Positions 8,377-18,778 of a stretch of 64,000 bases of DNA are shown here, in pieces. Position numbers and translations under genes: made by a program. The stretch is taken from contig DUPV01000042.1 of the NCBI GenBank assembly GCA_012838135.1, forward strand, positions 1 through 64,000, written 5' to 3'. How positions within the stretch are numbered: the stretch's first letter is position 1; each line of letters begins with the position of its first letter. The notes under the pieces are model-generated. The model had not been told where the DNA came from. It did not search any database and saw only the letters and a list, made by a program, of their open reading frames with translations. The DNA comes from Clostridiaceae bacterium (GTDB lineage: Bacteria > Bacillota > Clostridia > Saccharofermentanales > DTU023).

Positions 8377-9636
8377 TTAAAATTTGCCTTTAAATTTGGT
8401 TGCTTGAATGATCCTGTCTACTGCAATAAACAGAGCTGCCTGACGATATGTGCAATTTTTTTCGGCTTGCATTGCAAGTACTGCCGCAAAAGCCGATTTC
8501 ATTTTGGCAATTAATCTCGAATTGACTTCTTCCAAAGTCCAGCTGAAATGCTGCAGATTCTGTACCCATTCAAAATATGAGCAAACAACACCGCCCGCAT
8601 TACAAAGAATATCAGGTAACACTTTGATACCATTTTTGATTAATAAAGCTTCCCCTTCAGCTGAAACAGGAGCATTCGCAGCTTCAATCACAATTTTAGC
8701 CTTAACTTGATCTGCATTATCGGCACGGATTTGATTTTGCAGAGCAGCAGGGATCAATATATCACATTCAACCAATAATAATTCATTCATCGGAATTTCT
8801 TCCGAGCCTTCTTGTGCCATTAACAAGTCAAAATTCTTTTGATCACCGTTTTCTAAATTAAGAACCGAAACATCAAAGCCGTTTGCGTTATAGATAGCAC
8901 CTGCCACATTGGACAGAGCAATAATTTTATAACCTTCTTCTGCCAGATATTGAGTACTGATCAAACCGACATTACCTGTGCCTTGAACAACCACTCTTGT
9001 TTCTTCCGGAACTAAATTTTGATTTTGAGCAAAAGCGTGAGTTATTGTATAAACACCAAGACCTGTTGCTTCATTTCTACCCAATGAACCACCGGCTGCA
9101 ACCGGCTTACCGGTAACAATTCCCGGAACTTGAACACCGGCTAATTTACTATATTCATCTTTGAACCAGCCCATGATTTTGGCATTTGTGTTCATGTCCG
9201 GAGCAGGAATGTCAATTTCTGCACCAATTATCGGATAGATTTTTTCAGCATATTTTCGAGTCAAACGTTCTAATTCTGTTTCGGATAATTCGCGCGGATC
9301 TACTGTGATACCGCCTTTTGCTCCACCATAAGGAATATCCGCGACCGAACATTTCAAGCTCATCAACAAAGCCAGATCACGAACTTCTTCAATTTCTACT
9401 TCCGGATGATAGCGTACACCACCTTTATATGGCCCACGTGCACTATTATCTTGAATCCGATAGCCATGAAAAACACGAACACTGCCATCATCCATTGTCA
9501 CCGGCAAAGATACCGTCAACTCTCTTTCCGGACTTAATAATGAGATATATTCCGCTTCTTCATAACCTAAGTCTTCAGCAATCTCCTTGATAGATTGTAA
9601 TGTTTCTTGATATTGAGATAATTTGTTTTCGCTCAT
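8377..9636 (-). CDS. gdhA: Glu/Leu/Phe/Val-type glutamate dehydrogenase
   Basis: 419-aa amino-acid dehydrogenase of the hexameric Glu family, which interconverts glutamate and 2-oxoglutarate plus ammonia with NAD(P). Family landmarks are RGPYKGGVRYHP, the catalytic-lysine motif PYGGAKGG, the GRNEATG loop and the Rossmann motif VVQGTGNVG, then CDILIPAALQNQI and DILCNAGGVVCSYFEWVQN near the C-terminus. The start at 9636 (MSENKLSQYQ) is chosen because AGGGGGG lies just upstream; a start at 9657 would place codons in the ribosome site. Single gene with its own terminator, divergent from enolase. Glutamate is the likely substrate, but leucine or phenylalanine cannot be excluded by eye. Confidence 0.92.
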   Translation of the reverse strand: MSENKLSQYQETLQSIKEIAEDLGYEEAEYISLLSPERELTVSLPVTMDDGSVRVFHGYRIQDNSARGPYKGGVRYHPEVEIEEVRDLALLMSLKCSVADIPYGGAKGGITVDPRELSETELERLTRKYAEKIYPIIGAEIDIPAPDMNTNAKIMGWFKDEYSKLAGVQVPGIVTGKPVAAGGSLGRNEATGLGVYTITHAFAQNQNLVPEETRVVVQGTGNVGLISTQYLAEEGYKIIALSNVAGAIYNANGFDVSVLNLENGDQKNFDLLMAQEGSEEIPMNELLLVECDILIPAALQNQIRADNADQVKAKIVIEAANAPVSAEGEALLIKNGIKVLPDILCNAGGVVCSYFEWVQNLQHFSWTLEEVNSRLIAKMKSAFAAVLAMQAEKNCTYRQAALFIAVDRIIQATKFKGKF

Positions 9637-9927
9637 AATGACCCCCCTCTTCAGCATTAGTTTAATAAAAAATCTGTGGAACTTAGCAATCGATTACTTA
9701 TAGACAATAAACCGATTCGGAATGTTTAAAGATTTTTCTATTATGCAACATAGTCTAATCTTTGAAACATAATTTAGTCAATATTTTTTTTAAAACAACA
9801 TAAATTCCCCAAGGCTTATATTATTGAGACCAATCATGTATAATCAATTTATATGCAGATAAAACTGTATTTATTATAAAATATAAAATTTTAAATTTTT
9901 TAGTATGGACATTCAAGGAGGTTCTAA

Positions 9928-11229
<1,302 letters not shown>

Positions 11230-11347
11230 TTGAATTTAAACCTAAGTTATTTCCTGGTTGAATTCAAACTCATTTATCATATTTAATGAATTGGGTCATC
11301 AACTTTGAGAAACTTGCCAAAAACCATAAAAGATCCTTAATTATCGG

Positions 11348-11380
11348 AAAGCCGACCCTCAGTTGGGGGCCGGCTTTTTA
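11348..11380 (+). terminator. Intrinsic terminator after enolase
   Basis: GC-rich stem AGCCG-A-CCC / GGG-GGC-CGGCT with a short TCAGTT loop followed by five T, located about 120 nt past the enolase stop. Confidence 0.8.
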
Positions 11381-11502
11381 CGTTTCACTTTAGCAGTTCA
11401 ATAATTATTTTGTTTAAAATATTATTTCTAATAAAACCATCTGCAATATTCAACCTTATTCTAAGCATTAATTTATTAATGTAAGAATGCATTATTCAAA
11501 AA

Positions 11503-12915
11503 TCAATCGTTTTTTAATAATTTTTTTAATTCTGTCAGACTGAGATTTTGTTGTTCAGCAATTGCGGCAAGATCAGCATATTCCGGTTTTTCTCTGATTA
11601 CGCCGTAGCCTTGTGCAATTTTATTTCTGACATTGCCATATGGTGTTTCTAAAGTTTCGAATGAACGGTTCAATACATAGCGCTTAGATATATTTTCGCG
11701 AATGCCGATGGTAGATGTGTGCTTAAACATTAATTGGATAAGCTCATCTTTTGAATCTTGATTACAAATCAATGAAATCAAAATACCGGGGCGAGATTTT
11801 TTCATGCCAAGCGGAATTGTATAGACATCTAAAGCACCTGCCGAGAAAAAACAATCCATCGCGAAAGAAATTTCTTCAGCCGTCATATCATCAACATTGC
11901 AGCTTAAAACATATACTGAATCAGTCGTATCGGTTTTTGCTGCAAAACCGATATCACTATCAGAATCTGCTAAGAGAATTCTGAGGCTATTCAATACGGC
12001 AAAATCTTTTTTGCCATGACCATAACCGGTTTTTTTGATTTTTAAAGTCGGCATAGTTTCAAAGCTGCTTGCAAAATACTTCAGCAAAGCTGCACCGGTC
12101 GGTGTACATAATTCAGCTTTGATTTCTCCACCGTAGATTGGTACATCTCGCAGAATATTGGCAGTTGCCGGTGCCGGTACAGGCAAAATGCCATGAGCAC
12201 AACGCACCGAGCCGCTTCCGACATGGATCGGAGATGCGATAATTTTATCAACATCAAGCATTTTGAGCAAAATACAGACTGCGGTAATATCCGCAATTGC
12301 ATCCATTGTTCCCACTTCATGAAAATGAATATCAGTTACAGGAACACCATGCGATTTGCTCTCAGCTTCTGCAATTATTTTGTAAACATTTATTATGTCG
12401 TTTTTTATATCCTGACTCAGACCAAAATCTGAAATAATCTTTTCTATTTCCTGCATACTGCGATGAGCATGATGATGTTCATGATGTTTGTGATGAGCAT
12501 GGCTATGACCATCGCTATGTCCATTGCAGCTTTCATGGTAATGTCCGTGTTCGCCATCATGCTCATGGTCATGATGATTATGAGAATGCCCGTGTTCATG
12601 ATCATGATGGCAACAATGCGAATGATGTGTATGTTCATGTTCGTGATCGTGTTCATGATTATGATGTTTAAAGTGATTTACATGATTATTCTCATGTTCA
12701 CCTTCGATTTCATCATTAACTTTCACGATGAAATTGATTCCGTTAATTCCGCATTTTGAAGCAACTTCCGGAATTATTTCGACACCGGGCAAATTTAGAC
12801 CATCGAATGTTTCAAGAAATTCTTGTTTCTGTTCGTCTTCAAGTAAATCATATAAAGCTCCGGCAAACATATCACCGGCAGCACCCATACCGCAATCAAT
12901 GTATAAAATACGCAT
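11503..12915 (-). CDS. larC: Nickel-pincer cofactor biosynthesis protein LarC
   Basis: 470-aa LarC (formerly DUF111), the CTP-dependent nickel insertase that makes the nickel-pincer nucleotide cofactor of lactate racemase LarA and relatives. The N-terminus ILYIDCGMGAAGDMFAGAL, the central DIHFHEVGTMDAIADI and the C-terminal NVDDMTAEEISFAMD match the family. Residues about 75-155 form an extreme His/Asp/Glu-rich linker with roughly 37 histidines in 80 residues, surely able to bind nickel. In Lactobacillus plantarum larC is split and joined by frameshifting; here it is one continuous frame. ATG at 12915 is preceded by GAGGAAG. It is last in a run of minus-strand genes with larB and larE; no larA is present in the window. 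Confidence 0.93.
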   Translation of the reverse strand: MRILYIDCGMGAAGDMFAGALYDLLEDEQKQEFLETFDGLNLPGVEIIPEVASKCGINGINFIVKVNDEIEGEHENNHVNHFKHHNHEHDHEHEHTHHSHCCHHDHEHGHSHNHHDHEHDGEHGHYHESCNGHSDGHSHAHHKHHEHHHAHRSMQEIEKIISDFGLSQDIKNDIINVYKIIAEAESKSHGVPVTDIHFHEVGTMDAIADITAVCILLKMLDVDKIIASPIHVGSGSVRCAHGILPVPAPATANILRDVPIYGGEIKAELCTPTGAALLKYFASSFETMPTLKIKKTGYGHGKKDFAVLNSLRILLADSDSDIGFAAKTDTTDSVYVLSCNVDDMTAEEISFAMDCFFSAGALDVYTIPLGMKKSRPGILISLICNQDSKDELIQLMFKHTSTIGIRENISKRYVLNRSFETLETPYGNVRNKIAQGYGVIREKPEYADLAAIAEQQNLSLTELKKLLKND

Positions 12916-12994
12916 ATTAACTTCCTCTGTTTTCTTTTATGTTTTTATCAGTCACGAATATGAAATGGATTTCAGAGCCAAAATTATAAAGGCT

Positions 12995-13765
12995 CTATAA
13001 ACTTTGTTTTCCCATATGATTAATCATATTTGCAAGATATCCTGCACCGAATCCGTTATCGATATTTACAACAGAAACACCACTTGAACAAGAATTTAAC
13101 ATTGATAATAATGCTGTCAAACCAGAAAAAGACGCTCCGTATCCGACGCTGGTCGGAACCGCTATTACCGGACAATCAACCAGGCCGCCAATTACTGAAG
13201 CTAAAGCACCTTCCATGCCTGCAACGGCAATAATCACACTTGCGCTCATGATTTCATCCAAATGCGAAAGCAATCGATGCAAACCCGCAACACCGACATC
13301 GTAAAGTCGAATTACCTTATTGCCATAAAATTCGGCGGTCAGGGCTGCTTCTTCGGCAACCGGAATGTCACTGGTACCGCCTGTGGCAACAATAATGTTT
13401 CCAATACCGGAAAATTTGCCGGTAGACTGTTTTAAATCACCTGCTATTCCCAATTGAGCCTCGGAATAGTATTTTAAACTATAATTTTTGCTGACAACTT
13501 CAGCATATTCCGGCTTAAGTCTGGTAATCAAAATCGAATTCTGATCATGATCAAGCATCGTCGCAATGATTCCACAGATTTGTTCCGCAGTTTTGCCTGC
13601 GCCGAAGATGACCTCTGCCGCTCCCTGACGTGTACCGCGATGTAAATCAACTTTTGCATATCCAATATCGGCAAAGGGTTCTTTCTTAATTTTCAACAAT
13701 GCTTCTTCGACCGATATTTCTTGGTTTTTTACTGCATTCAAAATATCTATTATATCTTGATTCAT
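12995..13765 (-). CDS. larB: Nickel-pincer cofactor biosynthesis protein LarB
   Basis: 256-aa LarB with a C-terminal PurE/AIR-carboxylase-like domain. It carboxylates and hydrolyses nicotinic acid adenine dinucleotide to start pincer-cofactor synthesis. Visible are the N-terminal GYAKVDLHRGTRQGAAEVIFG, the IIVATGGTSDIPVAEEAALTA segment and GVAGLHRLL, VAGMEGALASVIGGL and VPTSVGYGAS of the PurE-like fold. The start at 13765 (MNQDIIDILN) is preceded by GGAGGG. It sits between larE and larC, 79 nt before larC. Confidence 0.94.
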   Translation of the reverse strand: MNQDIIDILNAVKNQEISVEEALLKIKKEPFADIGYAKVDLHRGTRQGAAEVIFGAGKTAEQICGIIATMLDHDQNSILITRLKPEYAEVVSKNYSLKYYSEAQLGIAGDLKQSTGKFSGIGNIIVATGGTSDIPVAEEAALTAEFYGNKVIRLYDVGVAGLHRLLSHLDEIMSASVIIAVAGMEGALASVIGGLVDCPVIAVPTSVGYGASFSGLTALLSMLNSCSSGVSVVNIDNGFGAGYLANMINHMGKQSL

Positions 13766-13887
13766 TGATTTCCCTCCGAAATACAATACTCGTAAAAATA
13801 ATTGCGGAATTGTATTTATAAATCCAAATAGTATATTGGTATAACAATTTAACAGTTAAGGTGTTTATACAATATAAAATATTTATA

Positions 13888-14634
13888 TCAATTACGTGAT
13901 TCCAGGTCCAACAAAATTTTCGGATAATATTTTTTTAATTCTTTTAAAATTATTTCTCTTTGCTCAAAAAACAAAGCAAATTCATTTGCAGCCAATTGAA
14001 TTTGGGCAAAATCTCCCAAATGTCTTATTCTGAAATTATTAAACCCCAAATTAAATAAAAAAATCTCAGCTTTTTCAGTAGCTTGTAATTTTTCCTTAGT
14101 AATTTTCATTCCCTGAGGTATTCTTGTAGCAAGACATGAATATGCCGGTTTGTTTGCTGTCGGCAGACCCGCTTCTGCCGATAATTTTCTTATGTCAGAT
14201 TTCGTCAAACCACATTCACGTAAAGGTGATTTGATTTTAAGCTCCGTCAAAGCCCGCATGCCCGGACGTTCAGCAGAATCATCGGATGCATTGGTTCCAT
14301 CTAATAAAACCGGATAGCCGTCTATTTCAGCCTGATTAATAATTGTTGAAAAAATCATTAATTTACAATAATAGCAACGGTCAGAACCATTGTTAATCAC
14401 ATCGGGATTGATAAAATGATCCAACTCAATAATTTTCATATTTACGTCTAAAAGCTTCGCTACTGATTTCGCATCAGCCAGCTCAAACTGTGGCTGGAAA
14501 TCAGACTTCACATAATAGGCAATAACATCTTCAGCGTATTGTTTTGCCGCATATAATAAATAGGTTGAATCTACACCGCCGGAAAATGCTAATGCAACTT
14601 TTGGATTTTCTTTAAAAAAATCTGACAATTTCAT
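13888..14634 (-). CDS. larE: ATP-dependent sacrificial sulfur transferase LarE
   Basis: 248-aa LarE, an N-type ATP pyrophosphatase that converts pincer carboxylates to thiocarboxylates. The PP-loop VALAFSGGVDSTYLLYAA is at about residues 13-30. The conserved GSDRCYYCKLMIFSTI contains the Cys positions associated with sulfur donation in LarE proteins, followed by LLDGTNASDDSAERPGMRAL and SPLRECGLTKSDIR. Three cysteines (two in CYYC, one in YSCLATR) are present, the pattern of enzymes that use an Fe-S-bound sulfur rather than a single sacrificial Cys; that last point is inference. It lies 32 nt downstream of the FmdE-like gene. Confidence 0.93.
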   Translation of the reverse strand: MKLSDFFKENPKVALAFSGGVDSTYLLYAAKQYAEDVIAYYVKSDFQPQFELADAKSVAKLLDVNMKIIELDHFINPDVINNGSDRCYYCKLMIFSTIINQAEIDGYPVLLDGTNASDDSAERPGMRALTELKIKSPLRECGLTKSDIRKLSAEAGLPTANKPAYSCLATRIPQGMKITKEKLQATEKAEIFLFNLGFNNFRIRHLGDFAQIQLAANEFALFFEQREIILKELKKYYPKILLDLESRN

Positions 14635-14666
14635 TTATTATGTCTTCTTAATTATTTTGTTATTTA

Positions 14667-15197
14667 TCATACATTAAAACGATCGTATGCAACATAGCAA
14701 TCTATGCAGAGTTTTTTGCCTTGTTGTATACGGATCCAATTCGAACCGGTTGTTTCACCGCAACCCTCACAGACATATGAATCAAAAAAGCGTGCTTGTT
14801 CCGGCAATTCGATTCTGACGTCCATTACATCAAACATCTCTTTCGGTTCCAAGTTTTTGTAATATACCAGAGATTCTTCCCGGGTCATTTCTTGTGGACG
14901 CTTTTTCAGCAGCAACCTGACCGATTTGCCATTATTGCGCTTATAGAAAGAAAATGCTTGTTTACCTGCCATATGAAAAAGCAAATTGCCTTTGCCTGCA
15001 CTGCAACCCAACAGCACTTGAATGGCATCGACTCCGCAAGCATCATTTTCTGAAATACAAACAACTTGTTCGTCTGGTGAAAATTCTAAATCTAATAATT
15101 CAATAGCATATAAAGCAGCCTTAAAGCCGATTGTTAAACCGGGACATTCATGTCCGTGAAATTCAACAGCTTTTGTCCATAATTTATTCTGATCCAT
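14667..15197 (-). CDS. FmdE-family zinc-ribbon protein
   Basis: 176-aa protein of the FmdE family, named after formylmethanofuran dehydrogenase subunit E but widespread in bacteria without that enzyme. The FmdE domain reads EFHGHECPGLTIGFKAAL and ENDACGVDAIQVLLGCSAGKGNL, keeping the His/Cys positions expected to bind metal. A C-terminal zinc ribbon (YVCEGCGE...CIDCY) is complete. It lies between a FecBCD-type importer and larE, all in one direction, suggesting a metal-handling or delivery role. That role is inferred from position only; the family has no firmly established general function. Confidence 0.85.
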   Translation of the reverse strand: MDQNKLWTKAVEFHGHECPGLTIGFKAALYAIELLDLEFSPDEQVVCISENDACGVDAIQVLLGCSAGKGNLLFHMAGKQAFSFYKRNNGKSVRLLLKKRPQEMTREESLVYYKNLEPKEMFDVMDVRIELPEQARFFDSYVCEGCGETTGSNWIRIQQGKKLCIDCYVAYDRFNV

Positions 15198-15345
15198 TTT
15201 TTCTCTTTTCTAAATTTTGTTTATTAAAAAGTTAAGACTCTCATAATCAATGCTTTTGTTCTAATTCTGATAATTATTTTCGTTCAAATATTTATATTTG
15301 CTCTTTAATTACTATTTGCTTTTTGCTTTTGCCGGTTGATCGGTG

Positions 15346-16107
15346 CTAGTTGCTTAACGGCACAACTAATTTTGTGTTTTTATAATCTAAAATCTCAACA
15401 TCTATTCCGTAAACAGCTCCGATCGCATCAGAAGTCAGCGTTTCAATTCCGCCATCTGAATATACATTTTTATCTTTCATTAATAAAAATTTATCACAAT
15501 AATGAGCTGCCAAATTCAGATCATGAATGACTATAGCTACGCTTATTTGATTCTTTTCAGCGATATTCCTGACAATTTGTAAAACCTCATGTTGATTTTT
15601 TAAATCCAAATTGCTGGTTGGTTCATCTAAAAGCAAAACTTTCGGTTGTTGGGCTAAAGCACGTGATAACATGACAATTTGAGCTTCACCGCCGGAAAGT
15701 GTAGAAATATTGCGCAAAGCAAATTTCTCCAAGCCCATTTGAGAGATTATATCTGCAACAATTTCCCGATCTTCAACCGTAATATCCCATTTAATATACG
15801 GTTTTCGCCCTAATAAAACGGTATCAAACACTGTCATATCAGTTGCTTCAGTTCTTTGCGGAACATAGGCTATATTTTGTGCCAAAATTCTCGTATTCAT
15901 CTCATATGCATCTTTTTTATCGATATATACCGAGCCTTTTTGAATCGGACAAATTCGATTAATACATTTCAGCAAAGTACTCTTACCGGCTCCATTGTTG
16001 CCGAGAATTGCCAAGCATTGTCCTGCCTCAATCATAAAGCTGACTTCTTCTAAAACATTTGTTGCCATGCCTTTATAAGAAAAAGTCACATTTTTAACTT
16101 CCAGCAT
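15346..16107 (-). CDS. FecE/BtuD-type ABC transporter ATP-binding protein
   Basis: 253-aa cytoplasmic ATPase of a type II importer for iron chelates, cobamides or metallophores. Walker A GNNGAGKSTLLK is at about residue 37, the signature LSGGEAQIVMLSRALAQ, Walker B VLLLDEPTSNLD and the H-loop VIHDLNLAA follow in order. Its start overlaps the permease stop by 14 nt, so the two are translationally coupled. Substrate cannot be read from sequence; neighbours larB, larC, larE and FmdE make nickel or a nickel complex a reasonable guess. Confidence 0.92.
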   Translation of the reverse strand: MLEVKNVTFSYKGMATNVLEEVSFMIEAGQCLAILGNNGAGKSTLLKCINRICPIQKGSVYIDKKDAYEMNTRILAQNIAYVPQRTEATDMTVFDTVLLGRKPYIKWDITVEDREIVADIISQMGLEKFALRNISTLSGGEAQIVMLSRALAQQPKVLLLDEPTSNLDLKNQHEVLQIVRNIAEKNQISVAIVIHDLNLAAHYCDKFLLMKDKNVYSDGGIETLTSDAIGAVYGIDVEILDYKNTKLVVPLSN

Positions 16108-17179
16108 TTTTATCTCCTTTCCTGAATAAAAGGAATAAGAACATCGGTGCTCCCAGAAAAGATGTTAATGCTCCGATCGGTAAAATAACCGGTGCAACAA
16201 TCGAGCGTCCGAAGATATCAGCAAGGATCAGGAGCAGAGAACCGGCTATTGCCGAGCCGGGTATCAAGTATCTGTAATCGTTGCCTACTAAACGTCGCAT
16301 GATATGGGGGGCCACCAAACCGACAAAACTGATAATTCCCACAAAGGAAACTGCCACCGCAGATAACAAAGAACAAAAGGTCATACTGATGAGCATAACC
16401 GAACGAGTATTCACACCAAGACTTTGCGCTGTATCCGTTCCACTTTCCATCGCATTGTAATTCCAACGATTAAACATGAAGTAAATTAAAGCTATACCTA
16501 ATGCAATTGCCAAAACCAAAAGTTCTTTCATATTGGCACTGCCTAAATTACCGAAAGTCCAAAAAACAATCGCTCCAAGCTTCGTATCATCGGTGAAATA
16601 TTGCAAAAGCGTGCTTCCTCCGCCAAAGAGAGAACTCAGAGCAACTCCTGCAAGCACCAGCCCTGCGGGTCCGATATCTCGTTTAATTCGCGAAATTACT
16701 ATTACAACTAAAGTCGAAATTGATCCGAATACAAAGGCGCAAAGTGTTACGATATATGGATTGTTTATTGTTATTGCCGAAGTTGCATTTGCTGAATTGA
16801 CAACACCACCGCCGAAAACCACAATTCCTAATGCCGCACCGAATGCCGCACCTTGCGAAACTCCTAAAGTTGATGCTGATGCCAGTTGATTGCGCAATAC
16901 ACATTGCATTACCGCACCTGCCGAAGCCAATGCCGCACCAACCAAAATTGCCGCCACTACACGTGGCAGCCTGATATTCAAAATAGTTGTATTAGATAAG
17001 GCATCACCTTTACCGGTAAGAGCTTTAAAAATATCTGAAAATGAAACTTTAATTGAACCCACACTCATTGAATATAGAGCGAAGAAAATCATTAAAACCA
17101 TTGTCACAAGCACAACTAAGTGCTTGCGACGAATATATTTGTTATATAAATCCAATTGAGCTATTGTTTTCTTTTGCAT
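16094..17179 (-). CDS. FecCD/BtuC-family ABC transporter permease
   Basis: 361-aa membrane protein of the FecCD family, expected to have about ten helices. Landmarks are LNIRLPRVVAAILVGAALA, SAGAVMQCVLRNQLASASTLG, FWTFGNLGSANM and the coupling region ISFVGLVAPHIMRRLVGNDYR. It occurs as a single permease gene, so it presumably acts as a homodimer with two copies of the ATPase. It lies 82 nt after the binding-protein gene and overlaps the ATPase gene. Confidence 0.92.
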   Translation of the reverse strand: MQKKTIAQLDLYNKYIRRKHLVVLVTMVLMIFFALYSMSVGSIKVSFSDIFKALTGKGDALSNTTILNIRLPRVVAAILVGAALASAGAVMQCVLRNQLASASTLGVSQGAAFGAALGIVVFGGGVVNSANATSAITINNPYIVTLCAFVFGSISTLVVIVISRIKRDIGPAGLVLAGVALSSLFGGGSTLLQYFTDDTKLGAIVFWTFGNLGSANMKELLVLAIALGIALIYFMFNRWNYNAMESGTDTAQSLGVNTRSVMLISMTFCSLLSAVAVSFVGIISFVGLVAPHIMRRLVGNDYRYLIPGSAIAGSLLLILADIFGRSIVAPVILPIGALTSFLGAPMFLFLLFRKGDKNAGS

Positions 17180-17261
17180 TAATCTATATCCTTATTTGTT
17201 ATTCCGGTGTTATTGTTGATAAACTGTTGAAATTTATTCCTCGTACCAACATATTAATTTA

Positions 17262-18488
17262 TTATTCCAGCGTTACTTTGCTGTATCCTGAACCGGCTTC
17301 TTCCAATTTTGACAGATAATCAGCGTCACCAAGGAAAAATTCGAAAATCTCACTGGCTTTTTCTTCAAAATTAACATCGGAAAACTCGTCCGGATACAAT
17401 AATTGACCGGTATAGTATGTGCTGACTATCGGTATCTCAACATTAGACCAATGCCAAGTTGAGTTCGGCCATTGATAAAGCTCTCCGTTTTGAACTGCCT
17501 TCAGCTGCTTAAAATAATCAGGATTATCTTTATAATCTGTTCTAACCAGCTCCATGCTGCCGGCATCAAAAAAGATCATATCCGGATCCCATTCCAAAAT
17601 TTGCTCTTTATCAACCATTACTCCACTGGATCCGGTTTGTCCTGCCAAATTCACCGCAACATCTTTCGCAGACAAAGTTTTGAATACTGAATAATTTGTA
17701 TAAACTCCATCAATACTATGACTGCCCTTGAATGTTGCTCCTGCTGCCAGAACTGCCGGTTTTGTATCGTCAGGAATATCTTGAGTTCTTGTTTTCAGGT
17801 CTTCCAAACTATTATTAATGAAAGAAATTATTTCTTCAGCTCGCTCAGAAACACCGCACACATCACCCAGCATTCTCAGGGCTACTTCATAATCTTCACC
17901 GAATAATGTCCCTTGCGGAACCGACACTGTAGGTATTCCGGTTTTGGTTTGAATGTCATCAGCAACATCCGATGTATAAGTGCATAAAATTACATCCGGA
18001 TCTGCCAAGATGATTTCTTCCGGATAATAGGCTGTTTCGCCCATTGCATCAGTGCCGCAATTCGGCAGGTCTTGCCAAATCTCTTTATTTACATAAGCAT
18101 ATGCATGCATCCGATTATCCGTAATCTCACACTCGCCGATTCCTACCACATTTTTAGCTAAACCGAGATAGGTAATCATGCGCGGTGTATTGCCTAAAGG
18201 AACTATCTTTTTTACTTCATCCGGAATTTCAACTTCACGATCGACAGCATCGGTAATCTTACGAGTTGCTTCTTCCGAGTCTTGTGTATCAGGTTTTTCT
18301 GCACTTTTGTCACCATCTGCGTTTTTGTTGTTTTCTTCACTTTTTTCTTTATCTTCTGTTTCCTTTGAATCTGCTTTAATCGCCTCTTCTTTTGCATCTT
18401 TTTCCGGAGTAGCTTCCTCTTTTTTCGCACAACCGAAACATGCAAAACACAATGTGACTACCAGTAAAAACATTACAAATTTTTTCAT
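17262..18488 (-). CDS. ABC transporter substrate-binding lipoprotein (FepB/TroA-like fold)
   Basis: 408-aa exported binding protein. The N-terminal signal MKKFVMFLLVVTLCFACFGC ends at a likely lipidated Cys, though the lipobox CFGC is not canonical. A Lys/Glu-rich tether spans about residues 22-75. The ligand-binding domain begins around KKIVPLGNTPRMITYLGLA and contains YYPEEIILADPDVILCTY and EWDPDMIFFDAGS, typical of class III binding proteins for iron siderophores, cobalamin or metals. It starts the importer operon; a sigma-A-like promoter lies 51-79 nt upstream. Substrate not identifiable by eye. Confidence 0.9.
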   Translation of the reverse strand: MKKFVMFLLVVTLCFACFGCAKKEEATPEKDAKEEAIKADSKETEDKEKSEENNKNADGDKSAEKPDTQDSEEATRKITDAVDREVEIPDEVKKIVPLGNTPRMITYLGLAKNVVGIGECEITDNRMHAYAYVNKEIWQDLPNCGTDAMGETAYYPEEIILADPDVILCTYTSDVADDIQTKTGIPTVSVPQGTLFGEDYEVALRMLGDVCGVSERAEEIISFINNSLEDLKTRTQDIPDDTKPAVLAAGATFKGSHSIDGVYTNYSVFKTLSAKDVAVNLAGQTGSSGVMVDKEQILEWDPDMIFFDAGSMELVRTDYKDNPDYFKQLKAVQNGELYQWPNSTWHWSNVEIPIVSTYYTGQLLYPDEFSDVNFEEKASEIFEFFLGDADYLSKLEEAGSGYSKVTLE

Positions 18489-18538
18489 AAATTTTCTCTT
18501 TCTAAAAGCATGACTTCACAGAATTCTTGAAACAATTA

Positions 18539-18567
18539 TTTATTTAAGATAAAATCCCATTCGTCAA
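18539..18567 (-). promoter_or_regulatory. Candidate promoter of the importer-lar gene group
   Basis: On the minus strand TTGACG (18562-18567) is followed after 17 nt by AATAAA (18539-18544). The -35 is good and the -10 weak. It lies about 50-80 nt upstream of the binding-protein start. Confidence 0.4.
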
Positions 18568-18684
18568 CCGATAGCATTACAAATCAGGCTGTATCCAAAT
18601 ATAATCGCATCAAAAACACTGTTTAAGTTCAAATTTTCAGACATTCAAATCTGAACTAAAACTTCATGTTTCAGTAGTAAATAA

Positions 18685-18745
18685 ATAATAAAAAGGGATT
18701 GTCTTCGGACAACGATTCTACATTCGTGTAGAAAATATTGTCCCA
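18685..18745 (-). terminator. Multi-hairpin terminator after the DUF3842 gene
   Basis: The minus-strand transcript has two small hairpins with CGAA loops (TTCTACA/TGTAGAA and TTGTC/GACAA) enclosed by GGGA/TCCC and followed by TTTTTATT. An alternative pairing GGACAA/TTGTCC would exclude the second small hairpin. It begins 34 nt past the DUF3842 stop and most simply acts as its terminator. Confidence 0.55.
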
Positions 18746-18778
18746 TATTAACATATGACTGCAAATTTCGCAAAACTA

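Noticed and set aside
12463-12759. Met-rich plus-strand frame (98 codons) opposite larC
   Set aside because: It is the complement of the histidine-codon repeats of larC; its Met/Ile run is a mirror of CAT/CAC codons and it lacks a ribosome site.
18489-18778. Cobalamin or other metal riboswitch upstream of the Fec-type importer
   Set aside because: No conserved cobalamin-box sequence or NiCo-type structure seen; the only structure fits a terminator of the DUF3842 gene.
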